Positions 9,939-20,080 are shown, counted from the stretch's first letter. The stretch: DNA of 64,000 nt from Streptomyces altiplanensis (GCA_003719395.1 RHMC01000007.1:1-64000); one strand, 5' to 3'. Translations and numbers: made by a program. Notes: a model not told the origin generated them from the letters alone.

Positions 9939-10551
9939 CTCGGGCTCCCCGGTCGGGGGGACCCTGATCCGGATCCGGGGTGGTCGCCACCCCTGATCTG
10001 GTCCACGGCGTGGAGCAGGAGGCGCTCCAGGACCGCGAGGCCGTCCCGTACGCCGCCGGTGGAACCCGGCAGGTTCACGATCAGGGTCCGGCCCGCGACG
10101 CCCGCCAGACCGCGGGAGAGCGCGGCGGTCGGGATCTTCGCCAGGCCCTCGGCGCGGATCGCCTCGGGGATGCCGGGGATGTCGTAGTCGAGGACGCGGC
10201 GGGTGGCGTCGGGGGTGCGGTCGGTCGGTGAGATGCCGGTGCCGCCCGTGGTGAGGATGACGTCGTACGCGGCGGTGACTCCGTCGCGCAGGGCCCGCTC
10301 CACCGGATCGCCGTCGGGGACCACCAGCGGTCCTTCGACCTCGAAGCCCAGGGCGCGCAGGCCCTCGGCGAGGATCGGGCCGCCCCGGTCGGTGTAGACG
10401 CGGCGGAGGCGCGGTTGGAGGCCGTCACGACGAGGGCGCGGCGCGGCGGCTGCGGCGCGGGGACCGGGACGGCTTCGGCCACCGGGCTGTGGCCGTGACC
10501 GTGGCCGTGGCCGTGGCCGTACACCTCTCCGGCGCGGGGGGCGGGGCTCAT
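9935..10551 (-). CDS. MogA/MoaB-type molybdopterin adenylyltransferase (frameshifted)
   Basis: About 205 residues. The conserved motif [20 protein letters not shown] (substrate binding) and the end [13 protein letters not shown] are diagnostic of the MogA/MoaB family, which adenylylates molybdopterin during cofactor assembly. An unusual N-terminal extension contains five Gly-His dipeptides in a row (~residues 12-21), a possible metal-binding tag. The frame breaks near 10395; adding one G to GCCGCG gives ASAGVYTDRGG. The ATG at 10551 overlaps the moaC stop (ATGA). Confidence 0.85.
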
Positions 10552-11029
10552 GAGCGGCTCCAGTCGCCGGACTTTCCGCCCGTCTTCTCCTCGACCCGTA
10601 CGTCGGTGACGACCGCGCCCTTGTCGACCGCCTTCACCATGTCGATCACGGTGAGCGCGGCGACCGTGACGGCGGTCAGCGCCTCCATCTCGACGCCCGT
10701 ACGGTCCGTCGTACGCACCGTGGCGGCGATCTCGACGGCGTCGTCGGCGACCGTGAGGTCGAGTTTCACGCCGGAGAGCGCGAGCGGGTGGCAGAGCGGG
10801 ATCAGGTCGGGCACGTGCGCTTGGCGCCCATGATTCCGGCGATGCGGGCGGTGGCGAGGGCGTCGCCCTTGGGGACACCCACGCCGCGCAGCAGCTCGAC
10901 GACGCGCGGCGCGACAAGGACGCGTCCGGTGGCGCGCGCGGTGCGCGCGGTGACGTCCTTGGCCGAGACGTCGACCATGCGGGCCGCCCCCGCCTCGTCG
11001 ATGTGCGTGAGCCGTTCGTGCGTACTCAT
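10548..11029 (-). CDS. moaC: Cyclic pyranopterin monophosphate synthase MoaC (frameshifted)
   Basis: 160 residues after adding one base near 10815. Typical motifs: [14 protein letters not shown] at the N terminus, GIMGAKR, then DLIPLCHPL and the catalytic region around [20 protein letters not shown]. With MoaA it makes cyclic pyranopterin from GTP. ATGA overlap with mogA downstream. The moeA stop is 62 bases upstream. Confidence 0.9.
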
Positions 11030-11091
11030 TACGTGTGGTGCTCCCGGTCAGGGCCTGTGAGGGCAGACACGGTACTCCCACCGGCCCCCGG

Positions 11092-12392
11092 TCAGCCGAG
11101 CAGGACCACGTCGACCTCGGTGGCGGGCTCGACCTCGGTGGCGTCCTCCGGGACCGTGATCAGGGCGTTCGCGCGGGCGAGGGCGGCGATCAGATGGGAT
11201 CCGGCGCCACCGACAGGGGTGACGGTGCCCGACTCCTCGTCGTACGTACCGCGCAGGAACTGGCGCTTTCCGGCGGGCGAGGAGAGCGGCTTGTCGGCGC
11301 TCAGGGCGGCGCGGGTCTTCGGGCGGTGCACGTCCTTCAGGCCCATCAGGGCGCGGATCGCCGGACGCACGAAGAGCTCGAAGGAGACGTACGACGAGAC
11401 CGGGTTGCCGGGGAGGGCGAGCAGCGGCGTGTGCTCGGGGCCGATGGAGCCGAAGCCCTGGGGCTTGCCCGGCTGCATGGCGAGCTTGCGGAAGTCGATG
11501 CCGCTGCCGGGCTCGTCCTCGTCGCCCACGGAGGACAGCGCCTCCTTGACGACGTCGTACGCGCCGACGCTGACGCCGCCGGTCGTGACGATCATGTCGG
11601 CGCGGATCAGCTGGTCCTCGATGGTGGCGCGGAGCGTCTCGGCGTCGTCGGTGACGGCGCCGACGCGGTAGGCGATGGCTCCGGCGTCGCGGGCGGCGGC
11701 GGTCAGCGCGAAGCTGTTGGAGTCGTAGATCTGCCCCGTGGCCAGCTGCAGGCCGGGCTGGACCAGTTCGCTGCCGGTCGACAGGACGACGACGCGGGGG
11801 CGGGGCCTGACCTTGACGGTGGCGCGGCCGATGGCGGCGAGCAGGCCGATCTGGGGCGGGCCCAGGACCGTACCGGCCTCCAGGGCGAGGTCGCCGGCCT
11901 GGACGTCGCTGCCGCGCGCGCGGACGTGCGCCCGCGCCTCGACGGGGCGGTGGACGCGGACCTCGCCGGACGCGCCCTCGGGGGCACCGATCGCGGCGCG
12001 CGTGGTGTCGGCCGGGCCGCCGCCCGTGCCGCCGTCGGTCCGCTCGACCGGGACGACGGCCTCGCGCCGGGCGGCAGCGGGGCACCGGTCATGATGCGGG
12101 CGGCCTCGCCCGGGCCGACCATGAGCGTCCGGCCGCTGCCCGCCGCCACGTCACCGATGACGGTGAGGACGGCGGGGAACTCCTCGCTGGCGCCCGCCAC
12201 ATCGCTCGTGCGGACCGCGTACCCGTCCATCGAGCTGTTGTCGAAGGGCGGCAGCGCGATCTGGACCGTGACGTCCTCGACGAGGACACAGCCCTGCGCG
12301 TCCGGAAGCTGCAGCTCGATGGGTTCGAGCGGCTTGACCGTGGCGAGGATGTCCTCGAGGTGTTCGTCGACAGACCAGATCGTGCTGCTCAA
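11092..12392 (-). CDS. moeA: MoeA / gephyrin-like protein Glp (frameshifted)
   Basis: 433 residues after adding one G near 12068. The N-terminal domain has [13 protein letters not shown], the usual MoeA entry motif, and PLPPGA; the central MPT-binding domain has STGSELV and [19 protein letters not shown] is present and domain IV closes the protein. MoeA inserts molybdate into adenylylated molybdopterin. In corynebacteria a paralogue (Glp) instead binds FtsZ and the membrane receptor GlpR; the neighbourhood with a sepX/glpR-like gene suggests this copy may do the same. The galU stop lies 5 bases upstream of its ATG. Confidence 0.88.
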
Positions 12393-12396
12393 GGTG

Positions 12397-13323
12397 CTAC
12401 ATCTCCTCGGTCACGTAACTGCGAAGCCAGGTCCGGAACTCCGGGCCCAGGTCCTCACGTTCGCATGCGAGTCTGACAATGGCACGCAGATAGTCGCCCC
12501 GGTCGCCGGTGTCATAGCGGCGGCCCTTGAAGACGACGCCGTGCACCGGGCCGCCGGCCTTCCCCGCGGCGGAAGCCGCTGATTCATACGTCTCGGCCAG
12601 GTGCTGGAGCGCGTCGGTGAGCTGGATCTCGCCGCCGCGGCCCGGCTCGGTCTTGCGCAGTATGCCGAAAATGGCAGGATCCAGCACATAGCGGCCGATG
12701 ACGGCGTAGTTGCTGGGCGCGTCGGCCCGGTCCGGCTTCTCGACCAGTCCGGTGACCCGTACGACGTCGCCCTCGACGGTCGGCTCGACGGCCGCCGATC
12801 CGTACATGTGGATCTGGGCGGGGTCGACCTCCATGAGGGCGACGACACTGCCGCCGTACTGCTCCTGGATCTCGATCATCCGGGCCAGCAGGGGGTCGCG
12901 CGGGTCGATCAGGTCGTCACCGAGGAGTACGGCGAAGGGCTGGTCACCGACGTGCGGCGCGGCACACAGGACGGCGTGGCCGAGGCCCTTGGGGTCGCCC
13001 TGGCGGACGTAGTGCATGGTGGCGAGGTCGCTCGACTCCTGCACCCTGGCGAGGCGTTCGGCGTCGCCCTTGCGCCCGAGGGCCGACTCCAGCTCGTAGT
13101 TGCGGTCGAAGTGGTCCTCCAGCGGGCGCTTGTTGCGACCGGTGATCATGAGGACGTCGGAAAGACCCGCGGCCACGGCCTCCTCGACCACGTACTGGAT
13201 GGCGGGCTTGTCGACGACGGGCAGCATCTCCTTCGGAGTGGCCTTCGTCGCCGGCAGGAACCTCGTGCCGAGGCCGGCGGCAGGGATGACAGCCTTGGTG
13301 ATCCCGGGGTGCGACTGAGTCAT
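12397..13323 (-). CDS. galU: UTP-glucose-1-phosphate uridylyltransferase
   Basis: 308 residues, intact. N-terminal nucleotide-binding GLGTRFLPATKATPKEMLP, then the sugar-binding VEKPDRADAPSNYAVIGRYV and FKGRRYDTGDRGDY near the end. Makes UDP-glucose for cell-wall polymers, trehalose and glycogen. First gene of the galU-moeA-moaC-mogA-rimJ-sepX run and divergent from the 5-formyl-THF cyclo-ligase, 86 bases away. Confidence 0.94.
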   Translation of the reverse strand: MTQSHPGITKAVIPAAGLGTRFLPATKATPKEMLPVVDKPAIQYVVEEAVAAGLSDVLMITGRNKRPLEDHFDRNYELESALGRKGDAERLARVQESSDLATMHYVRQGDPKGLGHAVLCAAPHVGDQPFAVLLGDDLIDPRDPLLARMIEIQEQYGGSVVALMEVDPAQIHMYGSAAVEPTVEGDVVRVTGLVEKPDRADAPSNYAVIGRYVLDPAIFGILRKTEPGRGGEIQLTDALQHLAETYESAASAAGKAGGPVHGVVFKGRRYDTGDRGDYLRAIVRLACEREDLGPEFRTWLRSYVTEEM

Positions 13324-13409
13324 GGTCAGAACGATATCCGTTACCTATGGGCGGAAGATGAGGATCCGGTCAATAAATTCTCATACGAGCGATTTGTGGA
13401 GCCCCTGTG

Positions 13410-14001
13410 ATGTATGACGAGTCTGGCAAGGCCGGGTTGCGGCGAGAACTACTCGACATGAGATCCCGGTTGACCAGGGGTGACGTGGAGAAAGCCGGCA
13501 CGGCTCTGGCCCGCAGGGCGCTGGAGCTGCCGGAGCTCGCCGACGCCGGGACGGTCGCCGCGTACGTGTCGGTCGGGAGCGAGCCCGGCACCCGGGCGCT
13601 GCTGGACGCGCTGCGCGCGCAGGGGCGTACGGGTACTGCTTCCCGTACTCCTCGCGGACAACGACCTGGACTGGGCCCTGTACGAGGGCGCGGAGCGGCT
13701 CGCGCGCGCCCGGCTCGGGCTCCTGGAGCCGCGGGGCGCGCGGCTCGGCGTACAGGCCGTGGCGGAGGCCGACGCGGTGCTGCTGCCCGGGCTCGCGGTG
13801 GACGGACGCGGGGTGCGGCTCGGGCGTGGCGGCGGATCGTACGACCGGGTGCTCGCCCGGCTGGAGGCGGCGGGCGCGCACCCTCACCTGGTGGTGCTCC
13901 TGTACGACGAAGAGGTGGTCGCGCGGGTCCCGAGGGAACCGCACGACCACCTCGTGAGCGCCGTGGTGACACCGGCCGCTGTCAGGCGCTTCACGGCCTG
14001 A
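13410..14001 (+). CDS. 5-formyltetrahydrofolate cyclo-ligase (frameshifted)
   Basis: About 196 residues. Conserved blocks: KAGLRRELLDMRSRL at the N terminus, then LPVLLADNDLDWALY, and the ATP-binding GRGGGSYDRVLARL near the end. The enzyme recycles 5-formyl-THF to methenyl-THF with ATP. The break near 13625 is an extra G in a GGGG run (removing it gives LRAQGVRVLLPVLL), one of the few insertions among the indels here. The ATG at 13410 has GGAG at 13398-13401. Confidence 0.88.
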
Positions 14002-14032
14002 GGCCCCCGGCCCGGGGCCGGTGGCCGGCGTT

Positions 14033-16846
14033 CTACGGCCTGAGCACCAGTTTGTCGGTGGTGCTCTTCTCGACCGCCTCCTTGCCGAACGGCCAGTCGA
14101 GCAGCTCGCCCCTGGCCCACTTGTCGGTCTGGTCGGTGTAGTGCGCGCTGTACGCGTGGCCCGACGCGCCGGTGAGGTTGATCCAGCGGGACCGGTCGAG
14201 GTTGCCGAGGTTCACGACCATCCGCATGGACGGCACCCACATGACCTCGTAGCCGCCCGCCGCGTTCCAGCCGGTGGCGTTGACCGCCGCCTCGCCGCCG
14301 CCCAGGTTCCAGGGGCCGCGGTTGAGCAGCCACTGGAGGGCGCCGGGGCCGCTGGTGCCCAGGGTCTGGTTCTTCAGCGTGAGCTGGTGCAGGCGGCCCC
14401 AGCTCCAGGAGTCGATGTCCTTGCCGAGCATGGCCGTCAGCTCCCAGCGGGCGTCCTTCAGCGCGCGGCCGAGCAGCTCGTCACGGGTGTCGGTCGCCTT
14501 GTCCAGACGGGTCTTCGGCGTCTGCCACCACTCGTTCTTCTCGTCCTTGAGCATCGTGCGGACGACCTCGTACCAGCGGTCGCCGCCGTCCGGCTGCGCC
14601 GAGTCCTTGGCGCGCTGGCCGCACTCGCGCACGCGCTCGTCGAGGTCGTCGACCGGGCCCGTGCTGTCGGCGGGACGGACGCTGAGGCACTGCCCCTTGA
14701 CCCGCAGCTCCTTGGGCAGCTTGTTGCCGAAGGCGAGCTTGAGGACGTTGCGCCACACGGCGTTGAAGTACGCGGCGCCCGCCGAGTCCGGCTCCTGGGT
14801 GTAGTCCCAGCCTTCGAGCAGCTTCTGCGTCTCGCGGACGTCCGGGTCCGACACGTCGATCTTCAGCAGGTAGGGCGTGAGCAGCTTGGCGATCTCGCTG
14901 CTGTTGTCCGTCTGCATGGTGCGCATGTCCTCGGTCGAGATCTTGCCGCCGTCGGCGATCTTCGACTCGATGAGGTCGTTGATCCGCTGGCTGCGCGCAC
15001 CGTAGCCCCAGTCCTCGGTGATGAGGTACGGGTACTTCTCCTTGTCGATCACGGCCTGGTTGGCGGTGACGATGTAGCCGCGCTTCGGGTTGTACTCGTA
15101 CGGCAGCTCGGCCTGCGGGACGAAGCTCTTCCAGTTGTTGCGCGAGTCCCAGCCGGCGGCGGGCACGGTGCCGTCGTGGCCGGCGCCCCGGACCGGGATG
15201 CGGCCGGGGGCCTGGTAGCCGATGTTGCCCCGGGTGTCGGCGTAGATGAGGTTCTGGGACGGGACCTCGAAGTGGGCGGCGGCGGCACGGAAGCTCTGGA
15301 AGTCCGTGGCCCGGTTCAGCTCGAACACGGCGTCCATGGACTTGCCGGGCATCAGCGCGGTCCACTTGAGGGAGATCCCGTAGCCTTCGCCGCGGTCCGG
15401 GGCGGCGTTGGTGACCGGGGCCTTCTCGCCGACCTTCCCGAGCTCGTCGCTGCGGTCGGAGACCAGCGGGCCGTTGTTGGTGGAGCGGACGGTGATCTTC
15501 TTCGGCTTGCCGCCGGCGACCTCGATGGTCTCCTCGCGGGTCGTGAAGGGCTTCGTGCGGCCGTCGTAGAGGTAGCCGTCGTCCGAGACCTTCTCCAGGT
15601 AGAGGTCGGTGACGTCGGCGCCGAGGTTGGTGAAGCCCCAGGCGATGTTCTGGTTGTGACCGATTATCACGCCGGGCATGCCGGAGAAGGTGTAGCCCGC
15701 GGTGTCGTACTGGCAGGTCGGGGAGACCTTCCGGCAGTGCAGGCCCATCTGGTACCAGAGCGAGGGCAGCTGGGGCGCGAGGTGCGGGTCGTTGGCGAGC
15801 AGCGGCTTCTTGGTCGTCGTGTACCGGCCGGAGACGACCCAGGAGTTGGAGCCGATGCCGCTGCCGCTGGGGCCGAGCAGGGCCGGGATCTCGTCGAGGG
15901 CGTCGGAGACGCCGGAGAGCTGGGCCTGGAAGCCCTGGGCGGCGGTGTCGGGGGTGCTGCCGGCGGTGCCGGTGCCCACGCCGGTGCCGGTGCCGGTGCC
16001 TGTGCCCGCACCCACCGTGCCCGTACCGGTACCAGTACCAGTGCCGGTGCCCGTACCGGTGCCCGAGTCGGGTGACGCCTTCGGGTCGTACTTCTTCGTC
16101 GTCCCGTCGATCGCGCCCGCCTCGACGACCGGCTTGTTCCGGTCGTACGGATACGGCGGGTACAGGTCCTCGATCTGCTTCGCGCTCAGCCGGCTCGTCA
16201 TCAGCGAACGGTCGATCTCGTCCTGCATGTTGCCGCGCAGGTCCCACGCCATGGCCTTGAGCCAGGCCACCGAGTCGACGGGCGTCCACTTCTCGGGCTT
16301 GTAGTCGTTGGTGAGCCCCAGAGCGGCGTACTCGACGGAGATCTCCTTGCCGTCGCGGCCTTCGAGGTAGGAGTTGACGCCCGCGGCGTACGCCTGGAGG
16401 TACTTCTTCGTCTCCGGCGTGAGCTTGGTGTCGTACTCCTTCTGCGCGACCTCGCGCCAGCCGAGCGTACGCAGGAACGCGTCGGTCTCGACCTGGCCCG
16501 AGCCGAACATCTCGGACAGCCGGCCCGACGTCATGTGACGGCGGACGTCCATCTCGTAGAAGCGGTCCTGCGCCTGGACGAAGCCCTGGGCGCGGAAGAG
16601 GTCTTCGTCGGTGGTCGCGTAGATCTGCGGAATGCCGTAGCTGTCGCGCTTGACGTCGACGGGCTCCGTCAGTCCGTCGATCTCGATCGACCCCGTGGTC
16701 TGGGGGAAGGAGGCGCGCACCGTGCTGATGCTCCAGTAGGTGCCGTAGCCGACACCCGCAACAAGGGCCAACACCAGCACGATCAAAAGCAGACGGGCGC
16801 GACGCCCCTTCTTCTTGCGGGAAGAGGCGGTGGTGTTGGCGGGCAT
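14033..16846 (-). CDS. Membrane-anchored penicillin acylase family Ntn hydrolase
   Basis: 937 residues, intact. An N-terminal anchor (Lys/Arg run then LLLIVLVLALVAGVGYGTYW, ~18-40) places it on the outer face. The alpha-chain motif DSYGIPQIYA is followed by a spacer and the autocleavage site GSNSW with the nucleophile Ser at ~333, then LLANDPHL. Beta-chain motifs include GHDGTVPAAGW and KRGYIVTANQAV. The family hydrolyses amide bonds of acylated substrates (beta-lactams, acyl-homoserine lactones, lipopeptides). The spacer contains an unusual Gly-Thr dipeptide run (~261-296). ATG at 16846 after AAGGA. Confidence 0.92.
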   Translation of the reverse strand: MPANTTASSRKKKGRRARLLLIVLVLALVAGVGYGTYWSISTVRASFPQTTGSIEIDGLTEPVDVKRDSYGIPQIYATTDEDLFRAQGFVQAQDRFYEMDVRRHMTSGRLSEMFGSGQVETDAFLRTLGWREVAQKEYDTKLTPETKKYLQAYAAGVNSYLEGRDGKEISVEYAALGLTNDYKPEKWTPVDSVAWLKAMAWDLRGNMQDEIDRSLMTSRLSAKQIEDLYPPYPYDRNKPVVEAGAIDGTTKKYDPKASPDSGTGTGTGTGTGTGTGTVGAGTGTGTGTGVGTGTAGSTPDTAAQGFQAQLSGVSDALDEIPALLGPSGSGIGSNSWVVSGRYTTTKKPLLANDPHLAPQLPSLWYQMGLHCRKVSPTCQYDTAGYTFSGMPGVIIGHNQNIAWGFTNLGADVTDLYLEKVSDDGYLYDGRTKPFTTREETIEVAGGKPKKITVRSTNNGPLVSDRSDELGKVGEKAPVTNAAPDRGEGYGISLKWTALMPGKSMDAVFELNRATDFQSFRAAAAHFEVPSQNLIYADTRGNIGYQAPGRIPVRGAGHDGTVPAAGWDSRNNWKSFVPQAELPYEYNPKRGYIVTANQAVIDKEKYPYLITEDWGYGARSQRINDLIESKIADGGKISTEDMRTMQTDNSSEIAKLLTPYLLKIDVSDPDVRETQKLLEGWDYTQEPDSAGAAYFNAVWRNVLKLAFGNKLPKELRVKGQCLSVRPADSTGPVDDLDERVRECGQRAKDSAQPDGGDRWYEVVRTMLKDEKNEWWQTPKTRLDKATDTRDELLGRALKDARWELTAMLGKDIDSWSWGRLHQLTLKNQTLGTSGPGALQWLLNRGPWNLGGGEAAVNATGWNAAGGYEVMWVPSMRMVVNLGNLDRSRWINLTGASGHAYSAHYTDQTDKWARGELLDWPFGKEAVEKSTTDKLVLRP
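15960..16065. repeat. 6-bp coding repeat encoding Gly-Thr dipeptides
   Basis: Tandem 6-mers of the GGTGCC/GGTACC type within the penicillin acylase gene. They encode the Gly-Thr run of the spacer peptide; third-position variation between copies suggests selection to keep the protein repeat. Confidence 0.75.
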
Positions 16847-17027
16847 CGCTGTCCTTCGAGGGGCAGGGTGGTCCTGGAGTGCTGGAGCAACCATAGGCGC
16901 AGCGCTCCCGCGCTCCGGACTCGGTATCTCCAACCGTGATCGTACGGATGATCGAAGGCGTCAAGAAAGCGTTAAAGATTAGGTAAGGTAACGAAGTACC
17001 GGTCGCCGAAGGAACGATCCGGCAGGC

Positions 17028-18553
17028 GTGCGACGGAAGGAACGGCCACTGACTGTCCACCAGCTCAACGAACTCCTGCTCATCTGCTCACTCGTGCTGC
17101 TCTTCGCCGTCGCGGCGGTGCGCATCTCGTCCCGGAGCGGGCTCCCCAGCCTGCTGCTGTACCTCGGGATCGGGGTCGCCATAGGGCAGGACGGCATCTT
17201 CGACGTCAAGTTCGACAACGCCGAACTGACGCAGGTGATCGGCTATGCCGCGCTCGTGGTGATTCTGGCCGAGGGCGGCCTGGGCACGAAGTGGAAAGAG
17301 ATCAAGCCCGCCCTGCCCGCCGCGGTCGTCCTTTCGACCGTCGGCGTCGCGGTGAGCGTGGGCGTCACGGCGGCCGGTGCGCACTATCTCGTCGGTCTCG
17401 ACTGGCGGCAGTCGCTGATCATCGGCGCGGTCGTCTCGTCGACGGACGCCGCCGCGGTCTTCTCCGTACTGCGCAAGGTGCCGCTGCCCTCCCGGATCAC
17501 CGGTGTGCTGGAAGCGGAGTCGGGCTTCAACGACGCCCCGGTCGTGATCCTGGTGGTCGCCTTCTCGACGGTCGTCCGGTGGACCACTGGTACGTACTGC
17601 TCGGCGAGATCGCCCTGGAACTGGCGATCGGTGCGTGCCTGGGGCTCGCGATGGGCTGGCTCGGGGCGCTCGCACTGCGTCATGTGGCACTGCCCGCGTC
17701 CGGCCTCTATCCGATCGCGGTGATGGCGATCGCCGTATCGGCGTACGCCGCCGGAGCCATCGCGCACGGCAGTGGCTTCCTCGCCGTCTACCTGGCGGCG
17801 ATGGTGCTGGGCAACTCCAGGCTGCCGCACTGGCCGGCGACGCGCGGATTCGCGGACGGGCTCGGCTGGATCGCGCAGATCGGCATGTTCGTCCTGCTCG
17901 GCCTGCTGGTGACGCCGCACGAGCTGCTGGCCGACTTCTGGCCCGCCGTGATGGTGGGACTGGTGCTCACGATGGTGGCGCGGCCCCTGGAGGTGCTGAT
18001 CAGCCTGGCGCCGTTCCGCGTCCCGTGGCAGGAGCAGGCCCTGATGTCCTGGGCCGGGCTGCGCGGCGCCGTGCCCATCATCCTGGCGACCATCCCCCTG
18101 GTGTCGGGCGTCGAGGGCAGCCACCGGATCTTCAACATCGTCTTCGTCCTCGTCGTCGTCTACACCCTCGTCCAGGGACCGACGCTGCCCTGGCTGGCGA
18201 AGTGGCTGCGGCTCGGCGACGACCCGTCCGAAGCCGCCGACCTGGGCATCGAGTCCGCCCCGCTGGAGCGGCTGCGCGGGCACCTGCTGTCGGTCGCGAT
18301 CCCCGAGAAGTCGAAGATGCACGGTGTGGAGGTGGCCGAGCTGCGGCTGCCCCACGGGGCCGCGGTCACCCTGGTCGTACGGGAGGGAACCAGCTTCGTA
18401 CCGCTGCCGACGACGGTGCTGCGGCGCGGCGACGAGCTGCTCGTGGTGGCGACCGATCCGGTACGGGACGCCGCCGAGCGGCGGCTGCGGGCCGTCGGGC
18501 AGGGCGGCAAGCTGGCCGGATGGCTGGGAACCGGTGGTGCGAGCACCCATTGA
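17028..18553 (+). CDS. K+/H+ antiporter, CPA1 type with C-terminal RCK domain (frameshifted)
   Basis: About 508 residues. Many TM segments, the CPA motif VVSSTDAAAVFSVLR and ESGFNDAPVV in the transport core, then a cytoplasmic TrkA-C/RCK_C domain (VAELRLPHGAAVTLVVREGTSFVPLPTTVLRRGDELLVV). Such proteins exchange K+ or Na+ for H+ and are gated by ligands at the RCK domain. One G is missing near 17581. Start: GTG at 17028 is given, but a CTG at 17049 preceded by AAGG at a good distance may be the true start. Divergent from the penicillin acylase. Confidence 0.87.
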
Positions 18554-18808
18554 TCGCAGGTCGTGTGACGTAATCCGTACGCATTCACAGGTGCGGCGGA
18601 AGCGATGCCCTGTAACATGAAGGCCTACTGATCGACCAACTCTGCCTGACGCAGAGCTGGCGCGACCGTACGGCGGCCGGCCCCTCGCAGTGGGTGTCCT
18701 GGTATCTACCGCCGGTCCTGCGCAAGAGGACAGCTCTCGGCGGCTCCCGCACGCACCCACCCCCGCGTGCACAGGGGAGCGTCACCAGGCGGCAGAAAGG
18801 CAAGGACC
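18554..18808 (+). promoter_or_regulatory. Long 5' leader of the MFS gene with hairpin and tetrapeptide ORF
   Basis: 255 bases without a long gene. TAACAT at 18613-18618 could be a -10 box, followed at once by ATG AAG GCC TAC TGA (MKAY, 18617-18631) and then a hairpin, CCAACTCTGC/GCAGAGCTGG (about 18637-18660). A short leader peptide followed by a hairpin suggests attenuation of the downstream exporter, but nothing here proves it. Confidence 0.35.
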
Positions 18809-20074
18809 GTGTCCCACACGGTCACGACCCCCCGCCCCGGCTACGGGCAACTGCTGCGCACCCCCGGCGCATGGACGTACCTGCTGCCCGGGTTCCTGGC
18901 ACGGCAGCCCTTCGCGATGCTGACGATCGGCATCGTGCTGCTGGTGCAGCACACCACAGGGTCGTACGGAAGCGCGGGCGCCGTCGCCGCCGTCACCGGC
19001 GTTTCCATGGCGCTGTTCGCACCGCAGAGCGGCAAACTGGCCGACCGTTTCGGACAGAGCGCCGTTCTGGTTCCGGGCGTTCTCGTGCACACCGCCTCCG
19101 TCGTCACCCTGACGGTGCTCGCGCTTGCGGACGCGCCCCTGTGGGCGCTGTTCGTCGCGGCCGTTCCCACGGGTGCGTCCGTTCCGCAGATCGGCCCGAT
19201 GGTGCGGGCCCGCTGGGCCGCCAAGCTGGAGGGCTCGCCGCTGATGTCCACCGCCGCGGCCTTCGAGTCCGTCACCGACGAGTTCACCTTCGTCGTGGGA
19301 CCGGTGCTCGCGACCGCGCTGTGCACCGGTGTGCACCCGGCGGCCGGCCTGGTCGCCGAGGCCGTCCTGACGCTGGTCGGCGGTCTGTTCTTCGCGCTGC
19401 AGCGGCGTACGCAGCCGCGGGCCGGGCGCCTGTCCACGTCCGAGGGACCGCGCGTCTCCGCGCTCTCCGTCCCCGGCGTGCGGGTGCTCGCGGTGGCCTT
19501 CCTCGGCATCGGCTCGGTCTTCGGGGGAATGCAGGTCTCCCTGACGGCGTTCTCGGAGGAGATCGGCAACCCCGGCGTGAACGGGCTGCTCTACGGAACG
19601 TTCGCAGCGGGCAACATGCTCGCCGGTGTCGCGTGCGGCGCCATCGCCTGGAAGGCCGGGCCCCGGCGCCGTCTGATGGTCGGGTACGCCGCTCTGACAC
19701 TGGCCGCGTCCGGGCTGTGGGCGGTGCACTCCGTGCCGCTGCTCGCGGGCCTGGGAATGCTGGTCGGCCTGTGCATCGCGCCCGCGCTGATCACCGGTTA
19801 CACGATGGTCGAGACCCTGGTGCCCGCTTCGGTCCGTACCGAGGCGTTCACCTGGCTGACCGGCGCGGTGGCTCTGGGGCAGGCCGCAGGTGTCACGGTC
19901 GCGGGACGGCTGGCGGACGCGAACGGTGCGAGCGCCGGATTCCTGGTGCCGCTGGTGGGCACCGCGCTCGCCCTCGCCACCCTGGTGGCGCTGCGCTCGC
20001 GGCTCGCGCCGAAGGCTCCGGGACGGGTCGCCGCACGTGGCGTGAGTCACCGAGTGCCGGTGACAGTGGACTGA
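18809..20074 (+). CDS. MFS transporter
   Basis: 421 residues, intact, with about 12 hydrophobic segments. The TM2-3 loop reads GKLADRFGQSAVL, a weak MFS signature, and VRTEAFTWLTGAV lies in the second half, typical of the actinobacterial YfcJ-like or SetA-like exporter group. The substrate is unknown. I took the GTG at 18809 (SHTVTTPRPGYGQLL) since AAAGG lies 8 bases upstream. Preceded by a 255-base leader. Confidence 0.85.
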   Translation: MSHTVTTPRPGYGQLLRTPGAWTYLLPGFLARQPFAMLTIGIVLLVQHTTGSYGSAGAVAAVTGVSMALFAPQSGKLADRFGQSAVLVPGVLVHTASVVTLTVLALADAPLWALFVAAVPTGASVPQIGPMVRARWAAKLEGSPLMSTAAAFESVTDEFTFVVGPVLATALCTGVHPAAGLVAEAVLTLVGGLFFALQRRTQPRAGRLSTSEGPRVSALSVPGVRVLAVAFLGIGSVFGGMQVSLTAFSEEIGNPGVNGLLYGTFAAGNMLAGVACGAIAWKAGPRRRLMVGYAALTLAASGLWAVHSVPLLAGLGMLVGLCIAPALITGYTMVETLVPASVRTEAFTWLTGAVALGQAAGVTVAGRLADANGASAGFLVPLVGTALALATLVALRSRLAPKAPGRVAARGVSHRVPVTVD

Positions 20075-20080
20075 TCTCTC

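Noticed and set aside
15960..16065. CRISPR-like array
   Set aside because: The repeat is 6 bp, coding, without spacers; no cas genes are present anywhere in the window.
14021..16075. A 684-codon plus-strand frame opposite the penicillin acylase
   Set aside because: Shadow of an intact, well-conserved gene; its translation is a Val/Ala/Gly/Asp/Arg mixture without motifs.
18613..18618. A firm promoter call for the MFS leader
   Set aside because: The only -35-like hexamer (TTCACA) is 23 bases away, too far for a normal promoter.
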